Below the pieces are notes generated by a model. The model saw only the letters and a list, made by a program, of their open reading frames with translations. It was not told the origin of the DNA and did not search any database. Positions 15,076 to 22,502 of a stretch of 32,126 nucleotides of DNA are shown here, piece after piece. The stretch covers positions 1 through 32,126 of the forward strand of contig CAJQQY010000098.1 in the NCBI GenBank assembly GCA_905480595.1, written 5' to 3'. The stretch's first letter is position 1. Each line of letters starts with the position of its first letter. This DNA is from an uncultured Saprospiraceae bacterium. Its GTDB lineage: Bacteria; Bacteroidota; Bacteroidia; Chitinophagales; Saprospiraceae. The position numbers and the translations under genes are program-made.

Positions 15076-16398
15076 CTAAAAAACAACCACTTTTTTCGAG
15101 ATAACTCGCCCATCATTTAAGCTAAACTGTAAATGATACAAGCCTTCTGATTTGATGTTTAAAGTTTTATTTTGGAAAAATGAATTTGTAAGATTATTGT
15201 TATAGTTTTTAATAGTTTGACCAATTGAATTATAAATAACAATATTTGTTATCGCCACATTTTCAAAATCCACTTGAAAATTACCATGGTTCGGATTTGG
15301 AAAAATCTCAATCTTTTCATTTTCTAACAATCTATTTATATTGGAGGAATTATCGTTGATGCAAGGAAATGCTGCAATCTCATCTCGAATCGTTGGCAAC
15401 AAACCATACAAGTTGACACCAGGGCAAACGGTAGAACTACAAGCATTTGGAGAAGGGTTTCCATCTAAGTGTCCTGAAATATTATTCAGGTTCAACTCAG
15501 AGTTTGGGTGGAAATCCATTCCTTGAACATCAATATCTTCTTCGCATGCACCCCATGCAATAAAATTTTGAAGCGCATTGATTGCTTCAGTAGTTGGGGT
15601 AGCATTTTCATAATTTCCAATCACACAAATTCCAATTGTTTTTTGATTCATACAACTAAAATGTGCTCCTTGAAGTCCTTGTCCACGCCCTTCATAAATA
15701 ATTCCATTGCCATCAATCAACCAATTATATCCAATGTCGTCCCAACCATTAGTTACTGTATGCAAATCATAATAAGATCTAACAACTGCCGCAAAATCTG
15801 AACTGGTCGTTTGACCAGCCGAATGATGAACAATAAAATGAGAAGCAACAGTTGGTTCAGGAGTTGTGTCGATTGGGCAATCTCCAGAAGGGCACCAACA
15901 TGCTCGACCACAAATATCAGGTTGGGCGCAAGTACAATCTACTTCACCACCACGTCCATGAGCAGTTTCATTATTGTCAGAATGTCCTGGAGCGAAAAGT
16001 CTTAATTTAAAATTAGTCGGGGTTTGTGTAACAGATTTTATGTGTAAATATTTTGTTTTTGAATCAATTTCTCCACCAAAATAGACAGTTCTATTCGGAG
16101 TAAGTCCTTCAGTCATTAATTGGATAGGTTGCCAATCTGACCACTCACTTTTTGCATCAATTTGAGTTCTAAAATAAAATTGACCTTTAAAATTTTCTTC
16201 TTCCACAAAACCGGAAAGCATGATAAAAGGAGAAGCAACGGTAGGCTCAACTGTTATCTTTTTAGAAAGGTAAGTTGCATATAATTGAGAGGAAGAAAAT
16301 TCAATCGAGTATTCAAGCGAATTTCTACTTTGTCCAAAAAGGAAAACAGAGGTCATCATCAACAAAGCAAAAAAGAAAAAGCTAATGGGATTTTTCAT
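15076..16398 (-). CDS. T9SS-exported N-acetylmuramoyl-L-alanine amidase (PGRP/Amidase_2 type)
   Basis: A 440-residue secreted peptidoglycan amidase that should cleave the bond between N-acetylmuramic acid and L-alanine. A signal peptide occupies residues 1-23. Residues ~30-140 form an uncharacterised beta-rich N-domain. Residues ~150-176 are a linker with six cysteines. The amidase domain spans ~185-345, with candidate zinc ligands His191 (FIVHHSAG), His310 (SGHLDG) and Cys325 (TVCPG), and catalytic Tyr224 (IGYNWLI), so it looks active. Residues ~362-440 are a type A T9SS sorting domain (IEIFPNPNHGNF ... IYNSIGQ ... GLYHLQF), so the enzyme is exported across the outer membrane. That suggests it acts on other bacteria or on the environment, not on its own wall. 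The motif EPTVAS appears both at 51 and at 181. Confidence 0.92.
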   Translation of the reverse strand: MKNPISFFFFALLMMTSVFLFGQSRNSLEYSIEFSSSQLYATYLSKKITVEPTVASPFIMLSGFVEEENFKGQFYFRTQIDAKSEWSDWQPIQLMTEGLTPNRTVYFGGEIDSKTKYLHIKSVTQTPTNFKLRLFAPGHSDNNETAHGRGGEVDCTCAQPDICGRACWCPSGDCPIDTTPEPTVASHFIVHHSAGQTTSSDFAAVVRSYYDLHTVTNGWDDIGYNWLIDGNGIIYEGRGQGLQGAHFSCMNQKTIGICVIGNYENATPTTEAINALQNFIAWGACEEDIDVQGMDFHPNSELNLNNISGHLDGNPSPNACSSTVCPGVNLYGLLPTIRDEIAAFPCINDNSSNINRLLENEKIEIFPNPNHGNFQVDFENVAITNIVIYNSIGQTIKNYNNNLTNSFFQNKTLNIKSEGLYHLQFSLNDGRVISKKVVVF

Positions 16399-16460
16399 AT
16401 TTTATATTTAAAAAACGTAAATGAAATATTCCTCAAAGCTAGAAAAAAATGTGGTTTTGA

Positions 16461-16505
16461 GGAAGTTGCTCTTGCCGATTTTCAAGCAGCTAAGAGACAA
16501 CTTCC
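16461..16505. other. 13-bp hairpin in the amidase-marC gap
   Basis: GGAAGTTGCTCTT (16461-16473) pairs with 16492-16505 with one bulged A, around an 18-base loop. It lies downstream of the marC stop codon and upstream of the amidase on the minus strand. On that strand a T-run begins only about 12 bases after the stem, so a terminator or an mRNA 5' structure are both possible. Confidence 0.45.
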
Positions 16506-16527
16506 TTCTTATTTGGTTAGATTTTTT

Positions 16528-17088
16528 TTAAAAGTTCTCCTTAAACATCTGAATTGAGATGGCAATCAAAATGATTCCAAATACTTTTCTTAAAGTTGAA
16601 ATTACTTGTGGTGAAATTTTATTTGACAACCAATCTGTGGATCGCAAAATAAAATAAATGAAGACCAAATTGACCACAATTCCAGTAATGATGCTGATAT
16701 TATCATATTCAGATTTTAAAGAAATAATCGTCGTTAAAGTTCCAGCTCCAGCTAATAAAGGGAACGCAATCGGCACTACACTTCCTGAGCCTCCATCGTC
16801 GTGATGATCTCTAAAAATTCGGATGCCCAAGATCATCTCCAAACCAATAAAGAAAATGATTAAAGCTCCGGCCATCGCAAATGAAGAAACTTCAATTCCG
16901 AAAATCCCTAAAATAGCTGCCCCAAAAAATAAAAAGGCAATCATAATAACTGCTGCAAAACTAGTTGCAACCGATGCATTAATTAGCACTCCCTCTTTTT
17001 TCATATTAATTAAAATAGGAAGTGATCCGATGATGTCAATTACTGAAAATAAAATCAAACTGACTGATAAAATTGCTGTAATGTTCAT
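16528..17088 (-). CDS. MarC family membrane protein
   Basis: A 186-residue inner-membrane protein of the MarC/UPF0056 family with six predicted helices. Family features seen are the N-terminal LFSVIDIIGSLPIL, the GALIIFFIGLEMILG helix, PIAFPLLAGAGTLTTII (usually P-x-x-AGPG-x-x-T) and the closing IILIAISIQM. Length is slightly short of the ~200 typical. Despite the name there is no good evidence that MarC proteins confer antibiotic resistance; a transport role for small solutes or amino acids is suspected. It is divergent from an Lrp/AsnC-type regulator, which is a candidate controller. The loop around residues 95-102 is rich in His/Asp (RDHHDDGGSG). Confidence 0.92.
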   Translation of the reverse strand: MNITAILSVSLILFSVIDIIGSLPILINMKKEGVLINASVATSFAAVIMIAFLFFGAAILGIFGIEVSSFAMAGALIIFFIGLEMILGIRIFRDHHDDGGSGSVVPIAFPLLAGAGTLTTIISLKSEYDNISIITGIVVNLVFIYFILRSTDWLSNKISPQVISTLRKVFGIILIAISIQMFKENF

Positions 17089-17223
17089 TGAAAATATATT
17101 TTAATAGTTGTTTAATTATAACTGCAAAATAACTACCTTTTATTAATATTTGTTTCTTGAGTTGCTATTCTAAGTCATTATTTTCATTTTTGCTTTTAAT
17201 TAATGTCAAAAAATAAATTTTAG

Positions 17224-17231
17224 TATTTTTG
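17224..17231 (+). promoter_or_regulatory. candidate -7 promoter element of the Lrp gene (possibly leaderless)
   Basis: TATTTTTG matches TAnnTTTG and ends only 4 bases before the ATG at 17236. Transcription would then start at or within a few bases of the start codon. No -33 TTG is found at the normal distance, so this may be chance in AT-rich DNA. Confidence 0.3.
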
Positions 17232-17235
17232 AATT

Positions 17236-17709
17236 ATGAAAAAAAATAAACTTGACCCATTCGACCTTCGAATCATAAATGAACTGACAGTTGACGCTAG
17301 AATTCCTTTAATTCAATTGTCTAAAAAATTGAAAGTTTCGAATACTTTGATCCATCAACGTATCAAAAAATTAAAAGAAGAAGGGATTTTAATGACTGCT
17401 TCCTATCAGTTAGATCCTTGGAAATTAGGTTATCAAACTTCTGCCTATACTCAAATTATGTTGACTGATTCTAAGCAACATCGAGAGGTAGAAAAAGAAT
17501 TAGAGAAAATTCCTGAAATTGTGGAGTGTGTAAATATCTCTGGAAGATATGCTGTTTTGGTTCGGATTTTTGCCAAAAATAACCGACACTTGCGAGATAT
17601 AATTTATGATAAGATTTTGGTGATTGAAGGAGTGGAAGGAACGAATACGACGATATCATTTGAGACTGCATTTTCGAGGAATGTTCCTTTGGTTCTTGAA
17701 GATATATAG
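17236..17709 (+). CDS. Lrp/AsnC family transcriptional regulator
   Basis: A 157-residue DNA-binding regulator of the feast/famine type. Residues ~6-52 form the winged HTH (LDPFDLRIINELTVDARIPL, then QLSKKLKVSNTLIHQRIKKL with the family's recognition-helix layout). Residues ~65-150 form the ligand-sensing RAM domain (AYTQIMLTD ... VVECVNISGRYAVLVRIF-like strands ... GVEGTNTTISFE). Members respond to amino acids and form octamers. Length is normal. It is divergent from marC across 147 bases, so autoregulation and control of marC are plausible. The next gene (pseudouridine synthase) is separated from it by the palindromic repeat cluster at 17715-17816. Confidence 0.93.
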   Translation: MKKNKLDPFDLRIINELTVDARIPLIQLSKKLKVSNTLIHQRIKKLKEEGILMTASYQLDPWKLGYQTSAYTQIMLTDSKQHREVEKELEKIPEIVECVNISGRYAVLVRIFAKNNRHLRDIIYDKILVIEGVEGTNTTISFETAFSRNVPLVLEDI

Positions 17710-17714
17710 CACCC

Positions 17715-17816
17715 GTAAAACGACTTACCAAGTCGTTAGCAGTAATAATTTTTTTCAAAAAAAGATGACGACTCGGAAAGTTGTCTTACGAGGAACGGCT
17801 TGGAAAATCGTTTTAC
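17715..17816. repeat. cluster of three 23-nt palindromic modules (REP-like)
   Basis: Three copies of one 23-base module occupy most of the Lrp-TruC gap: 17715-17737 (inverted), 17767-17789 and 17794-17816 (direct). Aligned in the same orientation, they share CG, CTYGG, AA and a closing TTAC. The inverted copy differs from the third at 3 positions and from the second at 5. Each copy is itself a hairpin (the first AACGACTT-ACC-AAGTCGTT is perfect; the second has a G-U pair). The outer arms GTAAAACGA (17715-17723) and TCGTTTTAC (17808-17816) can also pair, enclosing the whole cluster. This is the architecture of REP/BIME elements. Confidence 0.75.
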
Positions 17817-17822
17817 TTAAGT

Positions 17823-18503
17823 ATGAATTTAGAAATAATTTATCAAGATCAACATCTAGTGGCAATTAACAAACCCAACGGTTTGCTCGTCCATCGAAGT
17901 CCGATTGCTGCCGATGCAAGTGAATTTGCATTGCAAATGCTGCGAGATCAGATTGCTCAGCATGTCTTTCCCATACATCGATTAGATCGAAAAACTTCTG
18001 GCATTTTACTTTTTTCATTAGATAAAGAGACAGCGAAATTAGTGCAAGATGAGTTTCTCGAAAATCGAGTTTCAAAAAAATATCTCGCAATCGTTCGTGG
18101 TTTTTTTCCAGATAGAGTAGAAGTGGATCATCCATTAACGAATGATCGAAATAAAAAACAGGAAGCGCAAACCATTTTTAATAATAATAAACATACAGAG
18201 TTAGATATTCCTTTTGGAAAATATTCAACTTCAAGGTATTCACTCATTACTGCTTTTCCCAAAACAGGTCGGCAACATCAAATTAGAAAACACCTCAACC
18301 ATCTTCGACATCCAATCATTGGAGATCGACCTCATGGGTGTAATAAACAAAACAAACTTTTTAAGGAAAAATGGAATATGATGACCATGTTGCTGCATGC
18401 TCAAGAGTTGAAATTTAAACATCCATATGATGGTAAAGAAGTAATATTAGAAGCTTCGCTAAATGAGGAGTTTTTGCGAATGAGGAAGGAATTGAAGTTA
18501 TGA
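17823..18503 (+). CDS. truC: RluA-family pseudouridine synthase, TruC-like
   Basis: A 226-residue tRNA/rRNA modification enzyme that isomerises uridine to pseudouridine. The catalytic motif HRLDRKTSG places the nucleophilic aspartate at residue 55. The N-terminal strand DQHLVAINKPNGLLVH is the usual RluA-family start. The PKTGRQHQIRKHLNHLRHPIIGD segment with its RPHG continuation is characteristic of the TruC branch, which acts on U65 of tRNA in Escherichia coli. There is no S4 domain, consistent with TruC. The ATG at 17823 is preferred over an upstream TTG at 17781, because the latter would begin inside the palindromic repeats and add residues unlike the family. It ends at a very strong terminator. 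Confidence 0.88.
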   Translation: MNLEIIYQDQHLVAINKPNGLLVHRSPIAADASEFALQMLRDQIAQHVFPIHRLDRKTSGILLFSLDKETAKLVQDEFLENRVSKKYLAIVRGFFPDRVEVDHPLTNDRNKKQEAQTIFNNNKHTELDIPFGKYSTSRYSLITAFPKTGRQHQIRKHLNHLRHPIIGDRPHGCNKQNKLFKEKWNMMTMLLHAQELKFKHPYDGKEVILEASLNEEFLRMRKELKL

Positions 18504-18546
18504 AACTGTTTTGACTGTTGAATTATTTGTGCTTCTCAATAGTCGA

Positions 18547-18604
18547 ATAGTGAAAAAAAATCCTGAATTTTCAATTTGAAAATTCAGGATTTTTTTTTCA
18601 CTAT
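18547..18604. terminator. very long bidirectional terminator hairpin
   Basis: Arms of about 28 bases (18547-18574 and 18576-18604, core TCCTGAATTTTCAA) are complementary with a single extra T in the right arm and include an A8 and a T9 run. It lies between convergent truC and the Nudix-like gene. It is the longest near-perfect palindrome in the window. Confidence 0.9.
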
Positions 18605-18613
18605 ATTTAAATA

Positions 18614-19036
18614 CTAAATGTATTTCGCAGAATTACGATCTACAATAATATCTTTTAATTCTTTTAGACAAGCATACTCTTCAGGCATTACCTTTTTCAC
18701 CGCTTCTTTTACTGCCACAAATGTGCCTTGTTCCAATCCAGGAATACGTTGTTTTAATTGATCTTTCACGATACGAACATCATCTTTGATAATCCCTCTG
18801 ATTGATGGAATGTCATGCCAGTCGCCTTCAACAGCTAATGCTCTTTGCATATTACCGTTGCTATTTTGGGTAGGCTCTAATTCAATTAAATTATCTTCAG
18901 AAAGGATAGTAGAAGGGGATTGATTGAAACTTCCTTTAGGAATTTGCCAATTGTCTTCTTCATTTACTAAAAAGATTTCTAATCCTTTTTTATTTATTCT
19001 GTAAACAACAACTCTTACTTGATCTAAAACATTCAT
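18614..19036 (-). CDS. Nudix-fold protein with degenerate Nudix box
   Basis: A 140-residue cytoplasmic protein. Its first 36 residues look like a Nudix hydrolase: a VRVVVYRINKKGLEIFLVN strand pair, then DNWQIPKGSF, the usual W-x-(L/F)-PKG entry to the Nudix helix. The canonical box (G-x5-E-x7-R-E-x2-E-E-x-G) does not follow. A polar insertion leads to a related helix much later (GTFVAVKEAVKKVMPEEY, residues 104-121), without the REx2EE metal-binding core. It may therefore have lost hydrolase activity and act as a binding or regulatory protein. Alternatively the insertion may displace the metal site. It is a single gene convergent with truC. Confidence 0.7.
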   Translation of the reverse strand: MNVLDQVRVVVYRINKKGLEIFLVNEEDNWQIPKGSFNQSPSTILSEDNLIELEPTQNSNGNMQRALAVEGDWHDIPSIRGIIKDDVRIVKDQLKQRIPGLEQGTFVAVKEAVKKVMPEEYACLKELKDIIVDRNSAKYI

Positions 19037-19272
19037 AATCTTTCGTTTTTCAATCAGAACTTAATTAATAGCTTCTAAACACAAGAAACTAGTATTTGTT
19101 TCAATGAATAGTTGTCAAAAGTAAAAAGAATGCCAAGAATAAAGGCTTTTATAGGTGTGAAAATTTATTTATTTACGATGAGTAACTCAGTTTTTGAATG
19201 ATATCTGAATAGTTATTTAGGAAATTAAATAGGCGATTAAACTGATTTTTTGATCATCTGATTGACCAAATC

Positions 19273-19947
19273 TTATTTTTTAATAGAATCTTTCACTAAT
19301 TCCAGAACGGCTAATGATAGAAAAACCGCTTCCTCATTTTTTCCCATTTCTCCAACAAATTGAAATGCGCGAGGATTGACAGAACCTGATTCTGGTTTCA
19401 TCAAAGTACCTCGTTCTTTGTCACCAATGATGATCGGTAACTCTAATTCATTTTCATTTTTATTGATACGAGCAAGTAATCTGTTTCTTCTTCCACCATG
19501 AAGTAATCCTTTGTTATTGATTACACCTACTTTTTGATTATCAATAAAAAGTTCGGTGGAATCTTTTTTAGTTCGATAAACAAATTCGTGATTAGAAGTT
19601 CGGGCATAGATGACTTCATTTCTTTTTGGAGAAATATATTTTTTGTAAGAATAAGCAATTAATGGCTCGTGGTAAATAGAATTAAAAACGCCTTCGGCAG
19701 TAGTGATTACTCCTCGACTGATTTTCTGTTTGACTTGGTTGGAGGACATTAATTCTAATTCTTCTTTGTTCCACGGAATGAGTTCGTCAATATATGGAGC
19801 GATTTCATTTTTCATTTTTTTCAGATCAGTTCGAATTTTTCCTTTTCCTGGCTGAAAATGAATCAAGGCAAAATAGACGAAATAGAGGGCAAGAACGGCT
19901 AGTAAACCTCCGGCAAATAGTGCTATAAAAAATATTAATGGCGACAT
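19273..19947 (-). CDS. membrane-anchored protein of unknown function
   Basis: A 224-residue protein with one N-terminal transmembrane helix (residues ~3-29, LIFFIALFAGGLLAVLALYFVYF) followed by a basic stretch (KGKIRTDLKKMKNE), so most of the protein probably lies in the cytoplasm. The soluble part has beta-rich segments, among them VIYARTSNHEFVYRT and ELFIDNQKVGVINNKGLLHG. It closes with an amphipathic helix (NEEAVFLSLAVLELVKDSIKK). I recognise no family. It is 51 bases downstream of the SH3b lipoprotein gene on the same strand, across a palindromic spacer, so cotranscription is uncertain. The 236 bases between it and the Nudix-like gene contain no gene or hairpin that I can support. Confidence 0.65.
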   Translation of the reverse strand: MSPLIFFIALFAGGLLAVLALYFVYFALIHFQPGKGKIRTDLKKMKNEIAPYIDELIPWNKEELELMSSNQVKQKISRGVITTAEGVFNSIYHEPLIAYSYKKYISPKRNEVIYARTSNHEFVYRTKKDSTELFIDNQKVGVINNKGLLHGGRRNRLLARINKNENELELPIIIGDKERGTLMKPESGSVNPRAFQFVGEMGKNEEAVFLSLAVLELVKDSIKK

Positions 19948-19969
19948 GTAAATGTGTTTTTAATGTGTT

Positions 19970-19998
19970 ACGTTTAGGTCGTTAAACGTCCGACGTTT
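19970..19998. repeat. overlapping alternative hairpins after the SH3b lipoprotein gene
   Basis: ACGTTTA (19970-19976) can pair with TAAACGT (19983-19989), or AAACGT (19984-19989) can pair with ACGTTT (19993-19998) around a CCG loop. They share 19984-19989 and exclude each other. The element directly abuts the stop codon at 19999-20001 on the minus strand. No T-run follows, so it is not a classical terminator. Confidence 0.5.
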
Positions 19999-21111
19999 TC
20001 AATAAGCTCGATGATTAACTTCTATTTTATTGGCTTTTGGTTTTTTGAATTGTTCGTATCTCGTTTTTAAAATAATTTTATCCTCATTGGTTAAGAAATC
20101 AAAATCAGCTGAGATAATCTTTTTCATTTCTTCGAGGATCTTTTCCTGTGGTTCCCAGTAAGTTACGTGTTCAGCAGAGATGTCATCAAGAATTTCGATT
20201 TTGAGTTCTAAAATTGGTTTTTCAAATAATTTACTTTTTGATAAAAGATCATTTGCCTCATTCAATAAGTTAAAATGTCTCCCTTGTCCAAGCAAACTAT
20301 GTCCACCATAATCCCATGTTTGCATAAACCATGATTTGTAAAAATACTCTACGCTATCTACTTCATTTACATGAAATTGTAGAGTTAAAAAATCATCATC
20401 TTCCGTTCCCTCGGTTGCTTTTGCTTTTGCGAACATTATTTTGAAGTCCTTAAAAAAATTGAAAGTAGTTCCTTCAGCAACTAGGGAGTTTTGATAACCA
20501 AGGAAAGAATTTTCTAACCAAGACATATCAATCAATTTCTGAGGATCATCAATCTCAACTTTATTGGCTAAGACTTGATTGATCTCTTGCTGAACTTTTT
20601 CTCCTAATAAATAAGCGTCAGCAAAAGCAGTACTCGACTTTGAAAGTTGCCATTGCTTATCATAGGTTTTGATGAGATCAGTTATTTTTTTATCAAAAAA
20701 ACTATTCATCTGAATTTGATTAATCTTTTTGGTTGATACTTTATTTGCAGATTTAGCAGGTTTAATTCCTCCTCCATAAATCCAACCATCAAGGCCTTCT
20801 TTGGTTTTTACTTTTAGCCAAGTTGCATTTAATTTTACTCCTCGTAATGTTATTCCTGTTGTGTTCATGCTTTCTTCACCTTGGTAAGTAACGATGGTAT
20901 TTTCTTTTAATCGGGCCACTTCATCATATTGAACTCCTGGGCCACTTCTCATTTTGAAATCATCAATATAAACTTCCAATTCGATTGGTTTAAAATCCTC
21001 TGCTGGTATTGATTTCGCAGGTTGAATTTTCGAATTATCTTGGGTTGGGGTTTTATCATTTTTACAAGCAAAAAAAATACAAGTAAAAAGGATAAAGTAA
21101 ATAAATCTCAT
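19999..21111 (-). CDS. SH3b-domain lipoprotein
   Basis: A 370-residue exported lipoprotein. The start chosen gives MRFIYFILFTCIFFAC, a short signal with the acylated cysteine at residue 16 (an imperfect lipobox, FFAC), followed by a polar tether. An upstream in-frame start at 21225 would add 38 residues crossing the rpoD terminator and is unlikely. Residues ~45-120 form a bacterial SH3 domain (FKMRSGPGVQYDEVARLKE ... WLKVKTKEGLDGWIYGGGI), which commonly binds peptidoglycan or peptides. The C-terminal ~240 residues are alpha/beta-rich and unassigned. Lies downstream of rpoD on the same strand but behind a terminator, so probably independently transcribed. Role in the envelope inferred. Confidence 0.8.
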   Translation of the reverse strand: MRFIYFILFTCIFFACKNDKTPTQDNSKIQPAKSIPAEDFKPIELEVYIDDFKMRSGPGVQYDEVARLKENTIVTYQGEESMNTTGITLRGVKLNATWLKVKTKEGLDGWIYGGGIKPAKSANKVSTKKINQIQMNSFFDKKITDLIKTYDKQWQLSKSSTAFADAYLLGEKVQQEINQVLANKVEIDDPQKLIDMSWLENSFLGYQNSLVAEGTTFNFFKDFKIMFAKAKATEGTEDDDFLTLQFHVNEVDSVEYFYKSWFMQTWDYGGHSLLGQGRHFNLLNEANDLLSKSKLFEKPILELKIEILDDISAEHVTYWEPQEKILEEMKKIISADFDFLTNEDKIILKTRYEQFKKPKANKIEVNHRAY

Positions 21112-21164
21112 AAATTGCTCTTTCAGGTTTTTAAAATCGATTTCAAAGCCAATATACATCAAAA

Positions 21165-21198
21165 AAAAATCCATCCCGAAAGATCGAGATGGATTTTT
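21165..21198 (-). terminator. intrinsic terminator of rpoD
   Basis: On the minus strand AAAAATCCATCTCGA pairs with TCGGGATGGATTTTT around a TCTT loop, with one mismatch, and runs into a T-tract (plus-strand A-run 21161-21169). It lies 36 bases past the rpoD stop codon. Confidence 0.88.
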
Positions 21199-21234
21199 GC
21201 TAAACGTTAAAATCACTAGGATCAACCTAGAAGA

Positions 21235-22104
21235 TTATCCGAGGTATGATTTTAAGTTATTTCTATTATAAGACTTACGAAGTCTTCGAATTGCTCTTTC
21301 TTTGATTTGTCTTACTCGCTCACGAGTCAAACCATAAAGATCTCCGATTTCTTCTAAAGTCAATGATTTATATCCATTCAAGCCATAGTAAGAAGATAAA
21401 ACTTCTACTTCTCTAGGTGATAAAATACTCAATCCTTGTTGAACTTCTTCTTTTAGAGATTGATCCATCAAGTTGATATCAGGACTTGAACCAGGATCGT
21501 TCGCAGATACTACATCAAGCATCGTAGAGTCTCCTTCCTCCGTTCCAAGTGGAGCATCGAACGAAAGATGTCTTCCGTTTCCTTTCATCATGTTAGCGAC
21601 ATCTTTAGGTTTGATATCCAAAATCTCTGCTAATTCTTCATGACTTGGTTCTCTTTCAAATTTTTGAATAAAGTTTAAGTAAGCTTCATTGATTTTATTG
21701 TAAGAACCTACCTTGTTCAAAGGCAAACGTACAATTCTAGAGTATTCTACAATTGATTGTAAAATTGATTGTCGAATCCACCAAACGGCATAAGAAATAA
21801 ATTTGAATCCTTTAGTTTCATCAAATCGTCTTCCTGCTTTCATCAGGCCAACGTTCCCTTCATTAATCAAATCACTTAAAGATAAGCCTTGATTTTGGTA
21901 CTGTTTGGCAACTGATACAACGAATCTGAGATTTGCTTTGGTAAGTCTTTCGAGCGCAGCATCATCGCCAGCTCTAATTCTTCGGGCTAATTCTGCTTCT
22001 TCATCAGCTGTGAGTAAAGCAATTTTACCGATGTCATTGAGGTACTTGTCTAAAGATAGACTTTCTCTCGCTGTAATTTTGTTAGTAATTTTTAATTGAC
22101 GCAT
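21235..22104 (-). CDS. rpoD: primary RNA polymerase sigma factor (sigma-70/RpoD, Bacteroidota short form)
   Basis: The housekeeping sigma factor (289 residues), which directs RNA polymerase to the TTG/TAnnTTTG promoters of this phylum. It lacks the large region 1.1 and non-conserved insert of proteobacterial RpoD, as usual in Bacteroidota. Region 1.2 is at ~17-50 ([26 protein letters not shown]). Region 2 is at ~55-125, with [28 protein letters not shown] and the -10-recognising [15 protein letters not shown]. Region 3 is at ~130-205 ([12 protein letters not shown]). Region 4 is at ~222-285, with the [33 protein letters not shown]. No insertions or missing residues. It is a single-gene transcript closed by a strong terminator. 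The 398 bases upstream hold its promoter, but I could not identify a convincing -7 element there. Confidence 0.97.
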   Translation of the reverse strand: MRQLKITNKITARESLSLDKYLNDIGKIALLTADEEAELARRIRAGDDAALERLTKANLRFVVSVAKQYQNQGLSLSDLINEGNVGLMKAGRRFDETKGFKFISYAVWWIRQSILQSIVEYSRIVRLPLNKVGSYNKINEAYLNFIQKFEREPSHEELAEILDIKPKDVANMMKGNGRHLSFDAPLGTEEGDSTMLDVVSANDPGSSPDINLMDQSLKEEVQQGLSILSPREVEVLSSYYGLNGYKSLTLEEIGDLYGLTRERVRQIKERAIRRLRKSYNRNNLKSYLG

Positions 22105-22502
22105 TTTCTAAGTCGAATTTAAAAAGGTTATGTTATAAGATTTCGAATAAGTTGTTCTTTTGAATTTTTGTTTTCGTTTCATACCTAATCAAAAAGGATT
22201 CCGTTCTTGATAAATATTACGTTTTTGAGGTAAATTAGTTGCTTTTGTTAGGAAAAATACTTGACTTTTATTAAAAAAACGATTAAATGATCAGGTTTTA
22301 TTATATCTACAAAAGAATATCTCCAAAAGTTCATTCTAACGCAAAAAAAAAACCAGTTTTAAAAAAAAGTTCCCAAAGGGTGATTTTTTTTTGATCAAAG
22401 CAGTTATTTCTTTATGATATTTAGCACTTCTAATATCGATTCTTTCTTTTAAAGTTCCATTTCCTATAAAAAAACGATTTGCCTATTTTTGCAAAAAAAA
22501 AA
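22105..22502. other. 398-base divergent intergenic region, rpoD / carbon-nitrogen hydrolase
   Basis: Very AT-rich with several A- and T-runs and no open frame or strong hairpin. It must contain the rpoD promoter (minus strand) and that of the 22503 gene (plus strand). TATTTTTG at 22484-22491 fits the -7 consensus TAnnTTTG for the plus-strand gene, with its expected start about 5-8 bases before the ATG. I see no clear -33 element. Confidence 0.5.

Noticed and set aside
17715-17816. CRISPR array
   Set aside because: The repeats are only 23 bases, in mixed orientation, with unequal short spacers (29 and 4 bases), and no cas genes are nearby.
21270-21286. Palindrome AAGACTT-ACG-AAGTCTT near the 3' end of rpoD
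   Set aside because: It lies within conserved region 4 codons of rpoD and is explained by coding constraint, although it resembles the 17715 module.
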